Shown piece by piece: positions 51,799 to 60,306 of a stretch of 64,000 nt of DNA. The notes under the pieces were generated by a model. The model saw only the letters and a program-made list of their open reading frames with translations. It was not told the DNA's origin and made no database searches. Where the stretch lies: the NCBI RefSeq assembly GCF_011758655.1, contig NZ_JAAMPA010000001.1:372001-436000 (forward strand), written 5' to 3'. Positions within the stretch are counted from its first letter, which is position 1. Each line of letters begins with the position of its first letter. The stretch is from Modestobacter marinus (GTDB taxonomy: Bacteria; Actinomycetota; Actinomycetes; Mycobacteriales; Geodermatophilaceae). The translations under genes were made by a program, and so were the position numbers.

Positions 51799-52374
51799 AT
51801 GCCGGACTCCCCCGAGGTGGTGAACGCGAAGGCAACGCTGCGCGCGACGCTGCTGGTCGGGCGTGCGGTCCGCTCCCCCGCGGCCCGTGCCGCGGCGGCC
51901 ACGGCGCTGGCCGCCGCGCTCGCCGAACGGCTGGCGGACGCCGCCGTGGTCGCCGGGTACGTGCCCACCGCCGAGGAGCCCGGGGCCGGCCGCTTGCCCG
52001 GCGCGCTGCCCGGCCGGCTGCTGCTGCCGGTCGTGCCGGCGCGCGGGCGGGAGCTGTCCTGGGCCGAGCACGACGGCCGGCTGGTCCCCGGCCGCTTCGG
52101 GCTGCGGGAGCCGGCCGGCCCCCGCCTGCCGCCCGGTGCCCTGGCCGCGGCCGACGTGGTCGTCGTCCCGGCGCTGGCGGTGGCCGCCGACGGCACCCGG
52201 CTGGGCCGCGGTGGCGGGTACTACGACCGCGCGCTGGCGCACGCCCGGGCCGGCGCCACGCTGGTGGCGGTGGTGTTCGACGAGGAGCTCGTGGACCGGC
52301 TGCCGGCCGGGCCGCACGACCGCCGGGTGACCGCCGTCGTCACCCCGTCTGCCGGCTGGCGGCAGCTCGACTGA
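51799..52374 (+). CDS. 5-formyltetrahydrofolate cyclo-ligase
   Basis: 191 residues. AKATLRATLLVGRAV at the N-terminus and the diagnostic RLGRGGGYYDRALAHA near residue 140 bind ATP and folate, with VPALAVAADGTRLG before it. It converts 5-formyl-THF to methenyl-THF. The gene stands divergent from galU, the arrangement of Rv0992c/galU in M. tuberculosis. No Shine-Dalgarno sequence precedes ATG 51799. Confidence 0.93.
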   Translation: MPDSPEVVNAKATLRATLLVGRAVRSPAARAAAATALAAALAERLADAAVVAGYVPTAEEPGAGRLPGALPGRLLLPVVPARGRELSWAEHDGRLVPGRFGLREPAGPRLPPGALAAADVVVVPALAVAADGTRLGRGGGYYDRALAHARAGATLVAVVFDEELVDRLPAGPHDRRVTAVVTPSAGWRQLD

Positions 52375-52442
52375 CGCGCCCGGCGGGCCGATGAGAGGGT
52401 GACAGACGTCTCCGTCGTCTCGTTGGAAGGACCAACCCCCTC

Positions 52443-53681
52443 GTGAGTGGCCCCCTGGACGGCGTCCTCGTCGTCGACCTGACCCGCGCCCTGGCCGGAC
52501 CGCATGCCGGGATGATGCTCGGCGACCTCGGCGCCCGGGTGATCAAGGTGGAGAGCCCGGGCAGCGGCGACGACAGCCGCGGCTGGGGGCCGCCGTTCGT
52601 CGAGCCCGAGGGCGCGGGCCGGGAGTCGACGTACTTCTTCTCCGCCAACCGCAACAAGGAGTCGATCACCCTCGACCTCAAGGACGACGCGGACAAGGAG
52701 GTGCTGACCGAGCTGGTGCGCCGCGCCGACGTGCTGCTGGAGAACTTCCGGCCCGGCACCCTGGCCCGCCTCGGCTTCGGCACCGACGTGCTCGCCGAGC
52801 TCAACCCGCGGCTGGTGCAGCTGTCGATCAGCGGGTTCGGGCACGACGGGCCAGAAGGGCAGCGGGCCGGCTACGACCAGATCGCCCAGGGCGAGGCCGG
52901 GCTGATGTCGCTCACCGGCTCCGGCCCGGAGGACCCGCAGAAGGTCGGCGTCCCGATCGGTGACCTGCTGGCCGGCATGTACGGCGCCTACGGCGTGCTC
53001 GCGGCGCTGTACGAGCGCGAGCGCACCGGGGTCGGCCAGGTGGTGCGCACCTCGCTGCTGGCCGCCGTCGTCGGCGTGCACGCCTTCCAGGGGACGGCGT
53101 ACACCGTGGCCGGCCAGGTCAACCGCGGCCAGGGCAACCACCACCCCTCGATCGCCCCCTACGGCCTGTTCCGCTGTGCGGGCGGGAGCGTGCAGCTGTC
53201 CTGCGGCAGCGAGGGGCTGTGGCGCCGGCTGTGCACCGAGTTCGGCTTCGATCCCGACGCCGAGGGCCTGGCCACCAACGGCGAGCGGGTCGGCAACCGG
53301 CAGCGGGTGATCGAGCTGCTGGAGACCGCCTTCGCCGAGATCCCGGCCGAGGAGCTGCTGGCCCGGCTGGCCGCGGCGGGCGTGCCGGCCGGCAAGGTGC
53401 GCACCCTGGACGAGGTCTACGCCTGGGAGCAGACGCTGTCCCAGGGGCTGGCGATCTCCGTCGACCACCCGACCGCCGGGCCGCTCACCCTGCCCGGCCC
53501 GCCGCTGCGCTTCTTCGCCCCCGGCACCGGCGGCGAGACCGAGACGACCCGTCGCGACCACACCCCGCCGCCGGTGCTCGGCGCCGACGGCGACGCCATC
53601 CGGACCTGGCTGCGCGGCGCCGAGGGCGTGCCGCAGCCGGCGGGCGAGGGCGCCGACGTCGAGGACGGGCACGCCACGTGA
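52443..53681 (+). CDS. CaiB/BaiF family III CoA-transferase
   Basis: 412 residues. LDGVLVVDLTRALAGPHAGM at the start, KVESPGSGDDSRGWGPPF, and VPIGDLLAGMYGAYGVLAAL with the catalytic Asp near residue 174 are standard for the family, and LENFRPGTLARLGFG is the usual CoA-site block. The reaction moves CoA between carboxylic acids; the substrate is not known. The GTG stop overlap (GTGA at 53,678-53,681) couples it to the carboxyltransferase, suggesting an acyl-CoA pathway. GTG 52443 follows GGAAGGACC. Confidence 0.92.
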   Translation: MSGPLDGVLVVDLTRALAGPHAGMMLGDLGARVIKVESPGSGDDSRGWGPPFVEPEGAGRESTYFFSANRNKESITLDLKDDADKEVLTELVRRADVLLENFRPGTLARLGFGTDVLAELNPRLVQLSISGFGHDGPEGQRAGYDQIAQGEAGLMSLTGSGPEDPQKVGVPIGDLLAGMYGAYGVLAALYERERTGVGQVVRTSLLAAVVGVHAFQGTAYTVAGQVNRGQGNHHPSIAPYGLFRCAGGSVQLSCGSEGLWRRLCTEFGFDPDAEGLATNGERVGNRQRVIELLETAFAEIPAEELLARLAAAGVPAGKVRTLDEVYAWEQTLSQGLAISVDHPTAGPLTLPGPPLRFFAPGTGGETETTRRDHTPPPVLGADGDAIRTWLRGAEGVPQPAGEGADVEDGHAT

Positions 53682-55231
53682 CCACCTCGGCCACCACACC
53701 CCGGCCGGCCGGCCGGGGCGCCCGGCTCGACGCCCGGGCACTGCGGGACATCGTGCTCGACCCGGGGTCCTGGCGGTCCTGGGACTCCCCCGCACCGCCG
53801 CGCGAGGTCGACGACGCGTACGCCGCGGAGCTGGCCCGGGCGGCGGAGAAGAGCGGTCAGGACGAGGCCGTCGTCACCGGCGAGGGCACGCTGCGCGGCC
53901 GGCGGGTCGCCGTCGTCGCCGGCGAGTTCGGCTTCCTCGCCGGGTCGATCGGCGTCGCCACCGCGGAGCGGCTGATGGCCGCGGTGGAGCGGGCCACCGA
54001 CGAGGGGCTGCCGCTGCTGGCCGCGCCGGTCTCCGGCGGGACCCGGATGCAGGAGGGCACCGTCGCCTTCCTACAGATGATCGGCATCACCGCGGCGATC
54101 GCCCGGCACAAGGAGGCCGGGCTGCCCTACCTGGTCTACCTGCGCGGCCCGACGTTCGGCGGGGTGCTGGCCTCGTGGGGCTCGCTGGGCCACGTCACGA
54201 TCGCCGAGCCGGGCGCGGCCATCGGCTTCCTCGGCCCCCGGGTCTACGAGGCGCTGTACGGGGAGCCGTTCCCGCCGGGAGTGCAGACCTCGGAGAACAT
54301 GGCCTCGCGCGGGCTGATCGACGGCGTCGTCCCGGTCGACGAGCTGGCCGACGTCGCCGACCGGGCGCTGCGGGTGCTCGCCGCCCGGGCGACCTGGCAC
54401 CGCAGCGCCGCGGTCGAGGGGCCGGTCGAGGGCGACGGCACGGACGCCGACGACCCGGAGGACGGCCGCAGCGCCTGGGACGTGGTCACCGCGTCCCGCC
54501 GCAAGGAACGCCCGGGGGCACGCCAGCTGCTGCGGACGGCGGCGACCGACGTCGTCACCCTCAACGGCACCGGGGCCGGCGAGTCCGACCCCGGGCTGCT
54601 GCTCGCGCTGGCCCGCTTCGGCGGTGCTCCCTGCGTCGTGCTGGGTCAGGACCGACGTGGGCAGTCGCTGTCGGCGCCGCTGGGGCCCGGTGCGCTGCGC
54701 GAGGCAAGGCGCGGCATGCGGCTGGCCGCGGAGCTTCGGCTGCCGCTGCTCACCCTGATCGACACCCCGGGCGCGGCGCTGTCGGTCGCCGCCGAGGAGG
54801 GCGGGCTCGCCGGGGAGATCGCCCGCTGCCTGCAGGACATGGTGATGCTGCAGGCGCCGACCCTCGCCGTGCTGCTCGGCCAGGGCACCGGCGGCGGCGC
54901 GCTGGCCCTCGTGCCGGCCGACCGGGTGCTGGCCGCGGCCAACGGCTGGCTGGGGCCCCTGCCCCCGGAGGGCGCCTCGGCGATCGTGCACCGCACCGTC
55001 GACCGGGCCGACGAGCTCGCCGCCTCGCAGGGCGTGCGCGCCACCGACCTGTGGCGGGCCGGGATCGTCGACCGGGTGGTGCCCGAGCGGCCCGACGCCG
55101 CGGACGAGCCGGTGGAGTTCTGCCAGCGGCTGGGCCGGGTGCTCGCCCAGGAGCTGGCCGGGCTGCTCGGCCGGGACGACGTCGAGCGGGTCCGCGCCCG
55201 CACCCGGCGCTGGCGGCACCTGGGCCGCTGA
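53678..55231 (+). CDS. Fused carboxyltransferase (AccD-AccA type) of an acyl-CoA carboxylase
   Basis: 517 residues. N-terminal half resembles the beta carboxyltransferase (VAVVAGEFGFLAGSIGVATAERL, PLLAAPVSGGTRMQEGTVAFLQMI, GHVTIAEPGAAIGFLGPRVYE); the C-terminal half resembles the alpha subunit (LTLIDTPGAALSVAAEEGGLAGEIAR, LLGQGTGGGALALVPADRVL). The N-terminal zinc ribbon of bacterial AccD is absent. No biotin carboxylase or carrier protein lies nearby, so partners must be encoded elsewhere. It forms a two-gene operon with the CoA-transferase. The element 55,258-55,320 follows the stop. Confidence 0.88.
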   Translation: MTTSATTPRPAGRGARLDARALRDIVLDPGSWRSWDSPAPPREVDDAYAAELARAAEKSGQDEAVVTGEGTLRGRRVAVVAGEFGFLAGSIGVATAERLMAAVERATDEGLPLLAAPVSGGTRMQEGTVAFLQMIGITAAIARHKEAGLPYLVYLRGPTFGGVLASWGSLGHVTIAEPGAAIGFLGPRVYEALYGEPFPPGVQTSENMASRGLIDGVVPVDELADVADRALRVLAARATWHRSAAVEGPVEGDGTDADDPEDGRSAWDVVTASRRKERPGARQLLRTAATDVVTLNGTGAGESDPGLLLALARFGGAPCVVLGQDRRGQSLSAPLGPGALREARRGMRLAAELRLPLLTLIDTPGAALSVAAEEGGLAGEIARCLQDMVMLQAPTLAVLLGQGTGGGALALVPADRVLAAANGWLGPLPPEGASAIVHRTVDRADELAASQGVRATDLWRAGIVDRVVPERPDAADEPVEFCQRLGRVLAQELAGLLGRDDVERVRARTRRWRHLGR

Positions 55232-55257
55232 CCCGCCGGCCGCACCGGTTTCGCAGC

Positions 55258-55320
55258 GGTGATCAGGTCACCTGATCACCGACTGTCCCCCCGCACCAGC
55301 GTTGGTGCGGGGGGACAGTC
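55258..55320. repeat. Inverted repeat, family A (second copy)
   Basis: 18-bp perfect hairpin (55281-55298 with 55303-55320, loop GCGT) preceded by the palindrome GGTGATCAGGTCACCTGATC (55258-55277). Sequence matches the copy at 542-621 with T/C changes in the stem. It lies 26 bp after the carboxyltransferase stop. The right flanking palindrome of copy 1 is replaced here by a tandem array. Confidence 0.85.
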
Positions 55321-55433
55321 GTGGGTGCGGGGGGACGTCGTCGGTGCGGCAGGTCGCCGTCGGTGCGGAGGACGCCGTCGGTGCGGGACGACGCCGTCGG
55401 TGCGGGAGGACGTCGTCGGTGCGGGAGGACGTC
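55321..55433. repeat. Degenerate ~19-bp tandem array (about six units)
   Basis: Units share the core GTCGGTGCGGGAGGACG, with small indels between copies. The core equals the right arm of the adjacent hairpin (GGTGCGGGGGGAC) and of the copy at 584-600 (GGTGCGGGAGGAC), so the array looks like an expansion of the repeat arm. It ends 20 bp before the ATPase start. Confidence 0.75.
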
Positions 55434-55452
55434 GTCGTACCCGCCCGCCAGG

Positions 55453-56184
55453 ATGTCCGGCGTGGACAGCCGCCCGATCCGCCGCTTCCGTCCCGATCCC
55501 GGCCGAGCTGCCCCGACGGACGCCGAGCGCGCACGGTGGCCGGTGAGCGTGCCCGCCGTCGCCCAGCTGCTCGACACCGGCCTGGAGCTGCCGCACGGCG
55601 CCCTGGTGCTGGTCGGTGAGAACGGGTCGGGCAAGTCGACGGTGATGGAGCTGCTCGCCGTCACGCTGGGCCTCAACCCGGAGGGCGGCACGGTGAACAC
55701 CCGGTTCAGCACCCGGCCCAGCGAGCCGGAGTCGCTCGGGCTGGTCGTCGAGCGCAGCCCGGGGGCCTCCCGGTGGGGCTGCTTCCTGCGCGACGAGACG
55801 CTGCACACCCTCTACAGCCACCTGGAGCAGATCAGCAGCCCCGACCCGAGCTACCACGAGCTCTCGCACGGGGAGGCGTTCCTCGAGGTGCTCACCCGGC
55901 GGGCCGGGGGCGGGGGCGGCACCTACCTGCTCGACGAGCCCGACGCGGCGCTCTCCTTCGGCGGCAGCCTGGCGCTGGTCACGGTGCTGCTGGACCTGGT
56001 GGCGTCCGGCGCGCAGGTCGTCGTCGCCACCCACTCCCCCGTCGTCGCCGCGCTGCCCGGGGCCCGGCTGGTGGAGGTCGGCGACTGGGGCATGCGGCCC
56101 ACGCGGTGGGAGGAGCTGGAGCTCACCGTCAACTGGCGGCAGTTCCTCACCGACCCGGCCGCCTACCTCCGCCACCTGCGCTGA
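55453..56184 (+). CDS. AAA-type ATPase (ABC-like fold, standalone)
   Basis: 243 residues. Walker A VLVGENGSGKSTVMELLAVT near residues 46-60, a Q/S-loop region, the signature-like ELSHGEAFLEVLTRR and Walker B TYLLDEPDAALSFGGS, then the H-loop VVVATHSPVVAA. This is the arrangement of small SMC/ABC-type AAA ATPases that act without a membrane partner. The role is unknown. ATG 55453 comes after a 113-bp tandem array and lacks a strong ribosome binding site (CCAGG). Not linked to a nuclease or toxin gene. Confidence 0.85.
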   Translation: MSGVDSRPIRRFRPDPGRAAPTDAERARWPVSVPAVAQLLDTGLELPHGALVLVGENGSGKSTVMELLAVTLGLNPEGGTVNTRFSTRPSEPESLGLVVERSPGASRWGCFLRDETLHTLYSHLEQISSPDPSYHELSHGEAFLEVLTRRAGGGGGTYLLDEPDAALSFGGSLALVTVLLDLVASGAQVVVATHSPVVAALPGARLVEVGDWGMRPTRWEELELTVNWRQFLTDPAAYLRHLR

Positions 56185-56299
56185 ACCCGGCGGGCGACGG
56201 CGGGGTTGCCGACCTCCGCAGCGGGCACGGTCGTCCAGGAGCCGGTCAGACCCTCCGGCTCCCCGCCTCGGCCGCCGGCCGGGCTCACGAGGAGACCCC

Positions 56300-56884
56300 A
56301 TGTCGAACGACCAGCACACCGTCCTGCGCTCCATGCACGACCTCGGCCTGGCCGCCTGGTTCGGCGGCAACCTGATGGGCGCCGTCGGCCTGAACAAGGC
56401 CGCGGCCGCCGCCCGCGACCGGACCGAACGGACCCGCCTCTCCTCGATCGGCTGGGGGGCCTGGTCGCCGGTGCAGGGGGCCGCGATCGCGGCCCACCTG
56501 ATCGGCTCGGTCGGCATGCTGCGCGCCGACCGCGGGCGGGTCGGGACGGGGCCGGGTGCGATGGCGAACACCGTGGTCAAGAGCGTGCTGACCGTCGCCG
56601 CGATCGGGACGTCGGTCGCCAGCGGCGCGCTCGGCGCGAAGATCGGTGCCGAGTCACCGGTGCCCAGCAGGACGGCGACCACCCCAGCGGCCGACACCCC
56701 GTCGGACGTCGCCGGCGCGCAGAAGGCCCAGAAGCCGCTGCAGTGGGTCAACCCCGCGCTGACCGGCGTCCTCGTCGTGCTGGCCGCCCAGCAGGGCGAG
56801 CAGCAGCGGACGAGCTCCACCGTGCGCGGTGCCCTCGGCGCGGGCCTGGCCAGCGTGAAGGCGGCGGTCCTCCGCGCTTCCTGA
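56300..56884 (+). CDS. Conserved actinobacterial membrane protein, unknown function
   Basis: 194 residues beginning MSNDQHTVLRSMHDLGLAAW, a start found in many uncharacterised actinobacterial proteins. Predicted helices around residues 16-33, 50-70 and 95-120 are weakly hydrophobic and Gly/Ala-rich; the C-terminus (~145-195) is amphipathic. ATG 56300 has GAGGAGACCCCC upstream. Convergent with the LLM gene across a 20-bp palindrome. No function can be assigned. Confidence 0.75.
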   Translation: MSNDQHTVLRSMHDLGLAAWFGGNLMGAVGLNKAAAAARDRTERTRLSSIGWGAWSPVQGAAIAAHLIGSVGMLRADRGRVGTGPGAMANTVVKSVLTVAAIGTSVASGALGAKIGAESPVPSRTATTPAADTPSDVAGAQKAQKPLQWVNPALTGVLVVLAAQQGEQQRTSSTVRGALGAGLASVKAAVLRAS

Positions 56885-56921
56885 GACGGGGGCCTGGGGC
56901 AGACGCCCGGGCGGCGCGGTC

Positions 56922-56941
56922 GAGGCGCCGGCCGGCGCCTC
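56922..56941. terminator. 20-bp palindrome between convergent genes
   Basis: GAGGCGCCGG followed directly by CCGGCGCCTC, overlapping the stop codon of the LLM gene and 37 bp after the membrane protein gene. Can form a hairpin for both directions. Confidence 0.6.
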
Positions 56942-57968
56942 AGGCCGCGGTGGCCTGGTCGGCGGGGGTGAGACCCCAGGCCGCGGCGAGCAGCTCCAGG
57001 CTGCGCACCCGCTCGGCCACCCCGTGGGTGGAGGCGGTGACCATCAGCTCGTCGGCGCCAGTGTCGGCCGCCAGCCGGCGCAGCTCGGCCACCGCACGCT
57101 CCGGGCCACCGACGATCGCGTTGCTCGGCATGCCCTCGGCGGCGGCACGCTCGGGGTCGGTCGCCGCCTCCGCGAGGCTGGGCACCGGGCGCAGCCGGTT
57201 GGTGCGGATGGACAGCCGCATCAGCTGACCGGGCAGCGCCAGCCGGCGGGCCTCCTCGTCGTCGTCGGCCACCAGCGTGTTCGCGGTGACGACGGCGTAG
57301 GGCTGCGGCAGCGCCGCCGAGGGCCGGAAGGACTCCCGGTACAGCTCCAGCGCCGTCACGGTGTGCGGGCTGCCGAAGTGGTGGGCGAAGGTGAACGGCA
57401 GCCCGAGCTGCCCGGCCAGCTGCGCGGAGTAGCTGCTGGAGCCCAGCAGCACGACCCGGGGCGCGGAGACGGCGGCCGGGGTGGCGGTGAACCGCTCGGC
57501 CAGCCCGCCCTCGACCCGCTGGTCACCGAAGAGCCCGAGCAGGTCGAGGAGGTCCTGCGGGAACTGCTCGGCCGACAGGAGCTTCGGGTCGCGGCGCAGC
57601 GCCAGCGCGGTGTGCTGGTCGGTGCCCGGCGCCCGGCCGATGCCCAGGTCGATCCGCCCGGGGTGCAGCGCCTCGAGCAGGGCGAACTGCTCGGCCACCA
57701 CCAGCGGCGCGTGGTTGGGCAGCATCACCCCGCCGGAGCCGACGACGATCCGCTCGGTCGTCGCGGCCAGGTGGGCGATGAGCACCGGGGGGTTCGTGCT
57801 GGCGACGGCCGGCATGTTGTGGTGCTCGGCGACCCACAGCCGCCGGTAGCCGAGCCGATCGGCGGCCTGCGCGACCGCGACGGTGTGCGCCAGGGCGTCG
57901 GCGGTGGTCTGCCCGGACCCGACGGTGGCCAGCTCGAGCACGGACAGGGGCAGCGGGGTCTCGGACAT
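56940..57968 (-). CDS. LLM-class flavin-dependent oxidoreductase
   Basis: 342 residues, luciferase-like TIM barrel. LPLSVLELATVGSGQTTADAL, YRRLWVAEHHNMPAVASTNP and HPGRIDLGIGRAPGTDQHTA (with IGRAPG) are typical of the MsnO8-like group, and VLLGSSSYSAQLAGQLGLPF follows. The substrate is unknown. ATG 57968 (MSETPL) is preferred over the frame opening at 57983. It sits 43 bp downstream of the MarR gene, so it may be controlled by it. Confidence 0.92.
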   Translation of the reverse strand: MSETPLPLSVLELATVGSGQTTADALAHTVAVAQAADRLGYRRLWVAEHHNMPAVASTNPPVLIAHLAATTERIVVGSGGVMLPNHAPLVVAEQFALLEALHPGRIDLGIGRAPGTDQHTALALRRDPKLLSAEQFPQDLLDLLGLFGDQRVEGGLAERFTATPAAVSAPRVVLLGSSSYSAQLAGQLGLPFTFAHHFGSPHTVTALELYRESFRPSAALPQPYAVVTANTLVADDDEEARRLALPGQLMRLSIRTNRLRPVPSLAEAATDPERAAAEGMPSNAIVGGPERAVAELRRLAADTGADELMVTASTHGVAERVRSLELLAAAWGLTPADQATAA

Positions 57969-58011
57969 CACCGCGGGCAACACCGCCCCGGCGCACGGGC
58001 TTCCCGCCCGG

Positions 58012-58497
58012 TCAGCAGCCGGGCTCGGGCACCCGCAGGGTCGCCTCGGGGTCCAGCCGGTCGAGGACGGCGGTCAGCGCGTCCCCCAGCGCCTGCGTCT
58101 GGGCGGGGTCCAGTGCCGCGAACAGCCCCTCCCGGACGGCGGCCACGTGCCCCGGGGCGACCCGCTCCACGACGTCCCGGCCGGCGTCGGTCAGCACGGC
58201 GACGTTCCCGCGCCGGTCCTCGGCGGCCTTCTCCCGGCGCACCCACCCGCGTTCCTCCAGCCGGGCGACGGTGTGGGACAGCCGGCTCTGCGACTGGTTG
58301 GCGGTCCGGGCGAGGTCGCTCATCCGCCGGCTGCCGCCCGGGGCCTCGGAGAGCATCGCCAGGACCACGTAGGCCGCGTGGGTGAGGCCGGCGTCCCGCT
58401 GGAGCTGGGCGTCGAGCGTGCGCGGCAGCAGCTCGGCGACGGCCAGCCAGGCCCGCCACGTGCGCTGTTGCTGCTCGTCGAGCCACGGGGAGGACAC
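58012..58497 (-). CDS. MarR-family transcriptional regulator
   Basis: 161 residues. Winged helix-turn-helix core: LTHAAYVVLAMLSEAPGG, MSDLARTANQSQSRLSHTVA as recognition helix, LEERGWVRREKAAEDRRGN as the wing with the conserved DxR, and a C-terminal dimerisation helix (FAALDPAQTQALGDALTAVL). Usually represses a neighbouring gene in response to phenolic or oxidative ligands; the LLM oxidoreductase follows on the same strand. GTG 58497 has TAGCGT eight bases upstream, so the transcript may be leaderless. Confidence 0.92.
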   Translation of the reverse strand: MSSPWLDEQQQRTWRAWLAVAELLPRTLDAQLQRDAGLTHAAYVVLAMLSEAPGGSRRMSDLARTANQSQSRLSHTVARLEERGWVRREKAAEDRRGNVAVLTDAGRDVVERVAPGHVAAVREGLFAALDPAQTQALGDALTAVLDRLDPEATLRVPEPGC

Positions 58498-58505
58498 GCC
58501 GGCTC

Positions 58506-58511
58506 ACGCTA
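58506..58511 (-). promoter_or_regulatory. -10 box TAGCGT, probable promoter of the MarR gene
   Basis: TAGCGT (TANNNT) on the minus strand, 8 nt before GTG 58497; no ribosome binding site between. Confidence 0.45.
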
Positions 58512-58658
58512 CCGGCCGGACCCCCGCCGTCCGGCCGCCGAGGGAGACGCTCGTCATCCGGCGGGCGGACACCGGCCGACCGGCGTCGTCGACGTGACGA
58601 TGATGATGCCCAGCCCGGTCATCGCCGGCTCGCAGCCGTTGGTGTCCGGAACGCGTTC

Positions 58659-60032
58659 TCAGACGGGTGACCGGGGCGCCGGCACGCGGTGGCCCGGGCC
58701 GGCAGGCTCCCCGGGCCGCGGGGCGCCGTCCGTCGGCCCGCCGGTCGTCGCGATGGTGCGCAGCGCCTCGCCCAGCACCGTGATGTCGGCCGGCGACGTG
58801 GTCGCGTCGCAGCTCACCCGCACCGCGCCGGGGAGCAGGTCGTAGCGGTCGGCGCGGGCGTCCGCGTGGAACCGCCGCACCTCGTCGTCGGACAACCCGA
58901 GCAGCCGGGTCAGGTACGGGTGGGCGCAGAAGCAGCCGTTGCGGACCCCGATGCCGTACCCGTCGGCCAGCCACGTGGCGACCCGGCCGTGCGGCACCCC
59001 GTCGAGGGTGAACGCGGCCACGGGGAGCCGGTCGCCCGAGGTCGGCCCCAGACGGCGCAGGCCGGGGACGGTGGCCAACTCGTCGTCCAGCGCACGGACG
59101 AGCGCGTCCTCCCGGCCTCGCCGGGTCTCGCGGTCGGCTGCGAGTTCCTCCGCGGCGGCGGCGAGGGCCACCGCGCCGACGACGTTGGGGGAACCGGCGT
59201 CGTCCCGGTCGGGGGGATCGGCCCAGAGGACCTCCTCGTAGGAGACCGCCCGCACGGCGCCACCGCCGACGAGGAAGGGCTCACCGTCCGCGAGCAGTCG
59301 GCGCGGCAGGACGAGCGCGCCCGCGCCGAACGGTGCGTGCATCTTGTGGCCGGAGAACGCCAGCACGTCGATCCCGGACGCCGCCAGGGTGACCGGCCGG
59401 TGCGGGACGAGCTGGGCGCCGTCGACCACGACCAGCACGCCGCGCTCCCGGGCCGCTGCCGCGACGGCGGGCAGGTCGGGCGCCCACCCGGTGATGTTGG
59501 ACGCGCCGGTCACCGCGAGCACCCGGGGCCGGGGTGTTTCGTCGAGCGCCGCGACCACGGCGGCGACGTCGAAGACGCCACGCCGGTCGACATCGACCAC
59601 CCGCAGCTGTGCGTGGCGGCGCCACGGCAGCAGGTTGGCGTGGTGCTCGACCGCGGTGGTGACGACGACGTCACCCCGGGTCAGAGCCAGCCGGAAGGCG
59701 ACCACGTTCAGCGCCTCGGTGGTGTTCCTCGGGAACAACGCCACGTGCGTCGCGGGGTCGGCCCCCACGAACCGCAGCACGGTCTCCCGCGCCTCCTCGT
59801 ACCGCGCGCTCGAGTACCGCGACTTGGCCCCGGCCCCCCGGTGGACGCTCGAGTACCACGGCAGGAAGTCCTGCACCGCACGGACGACGGCCGCCGACGC
59901 CGACGTCGTGGCCGCAGCGTCCAGGTCCACGTAGCGGCGGGTCGCACCGCCCACCGGGACCTCGACGTCATCGCCCACCAGACGGCCGAGGGGCCGGGAC
60001 GCCGCGTTCTCCCCGAGTCGGTCGGTGGTCAT
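58659..60032 (-). CDS. Class V aminotransferase / cysteine-desulfurase-like
   Basis: 457 residues. RRYVDLDAAATTSASAAVVR, SSVHRGAGAKSRYSSARYEE and NTTEALNVVAFRLAL belong to the NifS/SufS fold; PLP lysine lies in AFSGHKMHAPFGAGALV, and the flexible loop RNGCFCAHPYLTRLLG supplies a Cys at the place of the SufS catalytic residue. In known desulfurases the Cys loop reads RxGxHCA; here it is RNGCFCAH. Whether it is a desulfurase, selenocysteine lyase or an isopenicillin epimerase-like enzyme cannot be decided. No suf genes are adjacent. ATG 60032. Confidence 0.85.
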   Translation of the reverse strand: MTTDRLGENAASRPLGRLVGDDVEVPVGGATRRYVDLDAAATTSASAAVVRAVQDFLPWYSSVHRGAGAKSRYSSARYEEARETVLRFVGADPATHVALFPRNTTEALNVVAFRLALTRGDVVVTTAVEHHANLLPWRRHAQLRVVDVDRRGVFDVAAVVAALDETPRPRVLAVTGASNITGWAPDLPAVAAAARERGVLVVVDGAQLVPHRPVTLAASGIDVLAFSGHKMHAPFGAGALVLPRRLLADGEPFLVGGGAVRAVSYEEVLWADPPDRDDAGSPNVVGAVALAAAAEELAADRETRRGREDALVRALDDELATVPGLRRLGPTSGDRLPVAAFTLDGVPHGRVATWLADGYGIGVRNGCFCAHPYLTRLLGLSDDEVRRFHADARADRYDLLPGAVRVSCDATTSPADITVLGEALRTIATTGGPTDGAPRPGEPAGPGHRVPAPRSPV

Positions 60033-60306
60033 CGGGCCCTCCTCGTCAGGAGCGGTGTGCCCCGATGCGTCAGAGCGGCGACGACGCCCCCAGATACCTC
60101 CTGCGATCGGATGCGGTCATCTCTCCCGCGCCCGTGCGGGCCGTCCTCCTCATCGCACGCACACGACTCGCCACGCTCCGCGCTCGCGCGCCGCGAACGT
60201 GACCCTCGCCGGCAGACGTGGACGCCGACAGTCCGACGGCGCATCATTGGCAGTCGCCCGGGCCGAGTGCCAGCCCGGCTCGGATCGGACGAGGAGCTCC
60301 AGCACC

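Noticed and set aside
53678-55231. Propionyl-CoA carboxylase beta subunit (accD/pccB) symbol
   Set aside because: Fold supported, but specificity and partners are not visible.
58659-60032. Naming the class V enzyme sufS
   Set aside because: No suf genes nearby and the Cys loop differs from the SufS form; the name would overstate the evidence.
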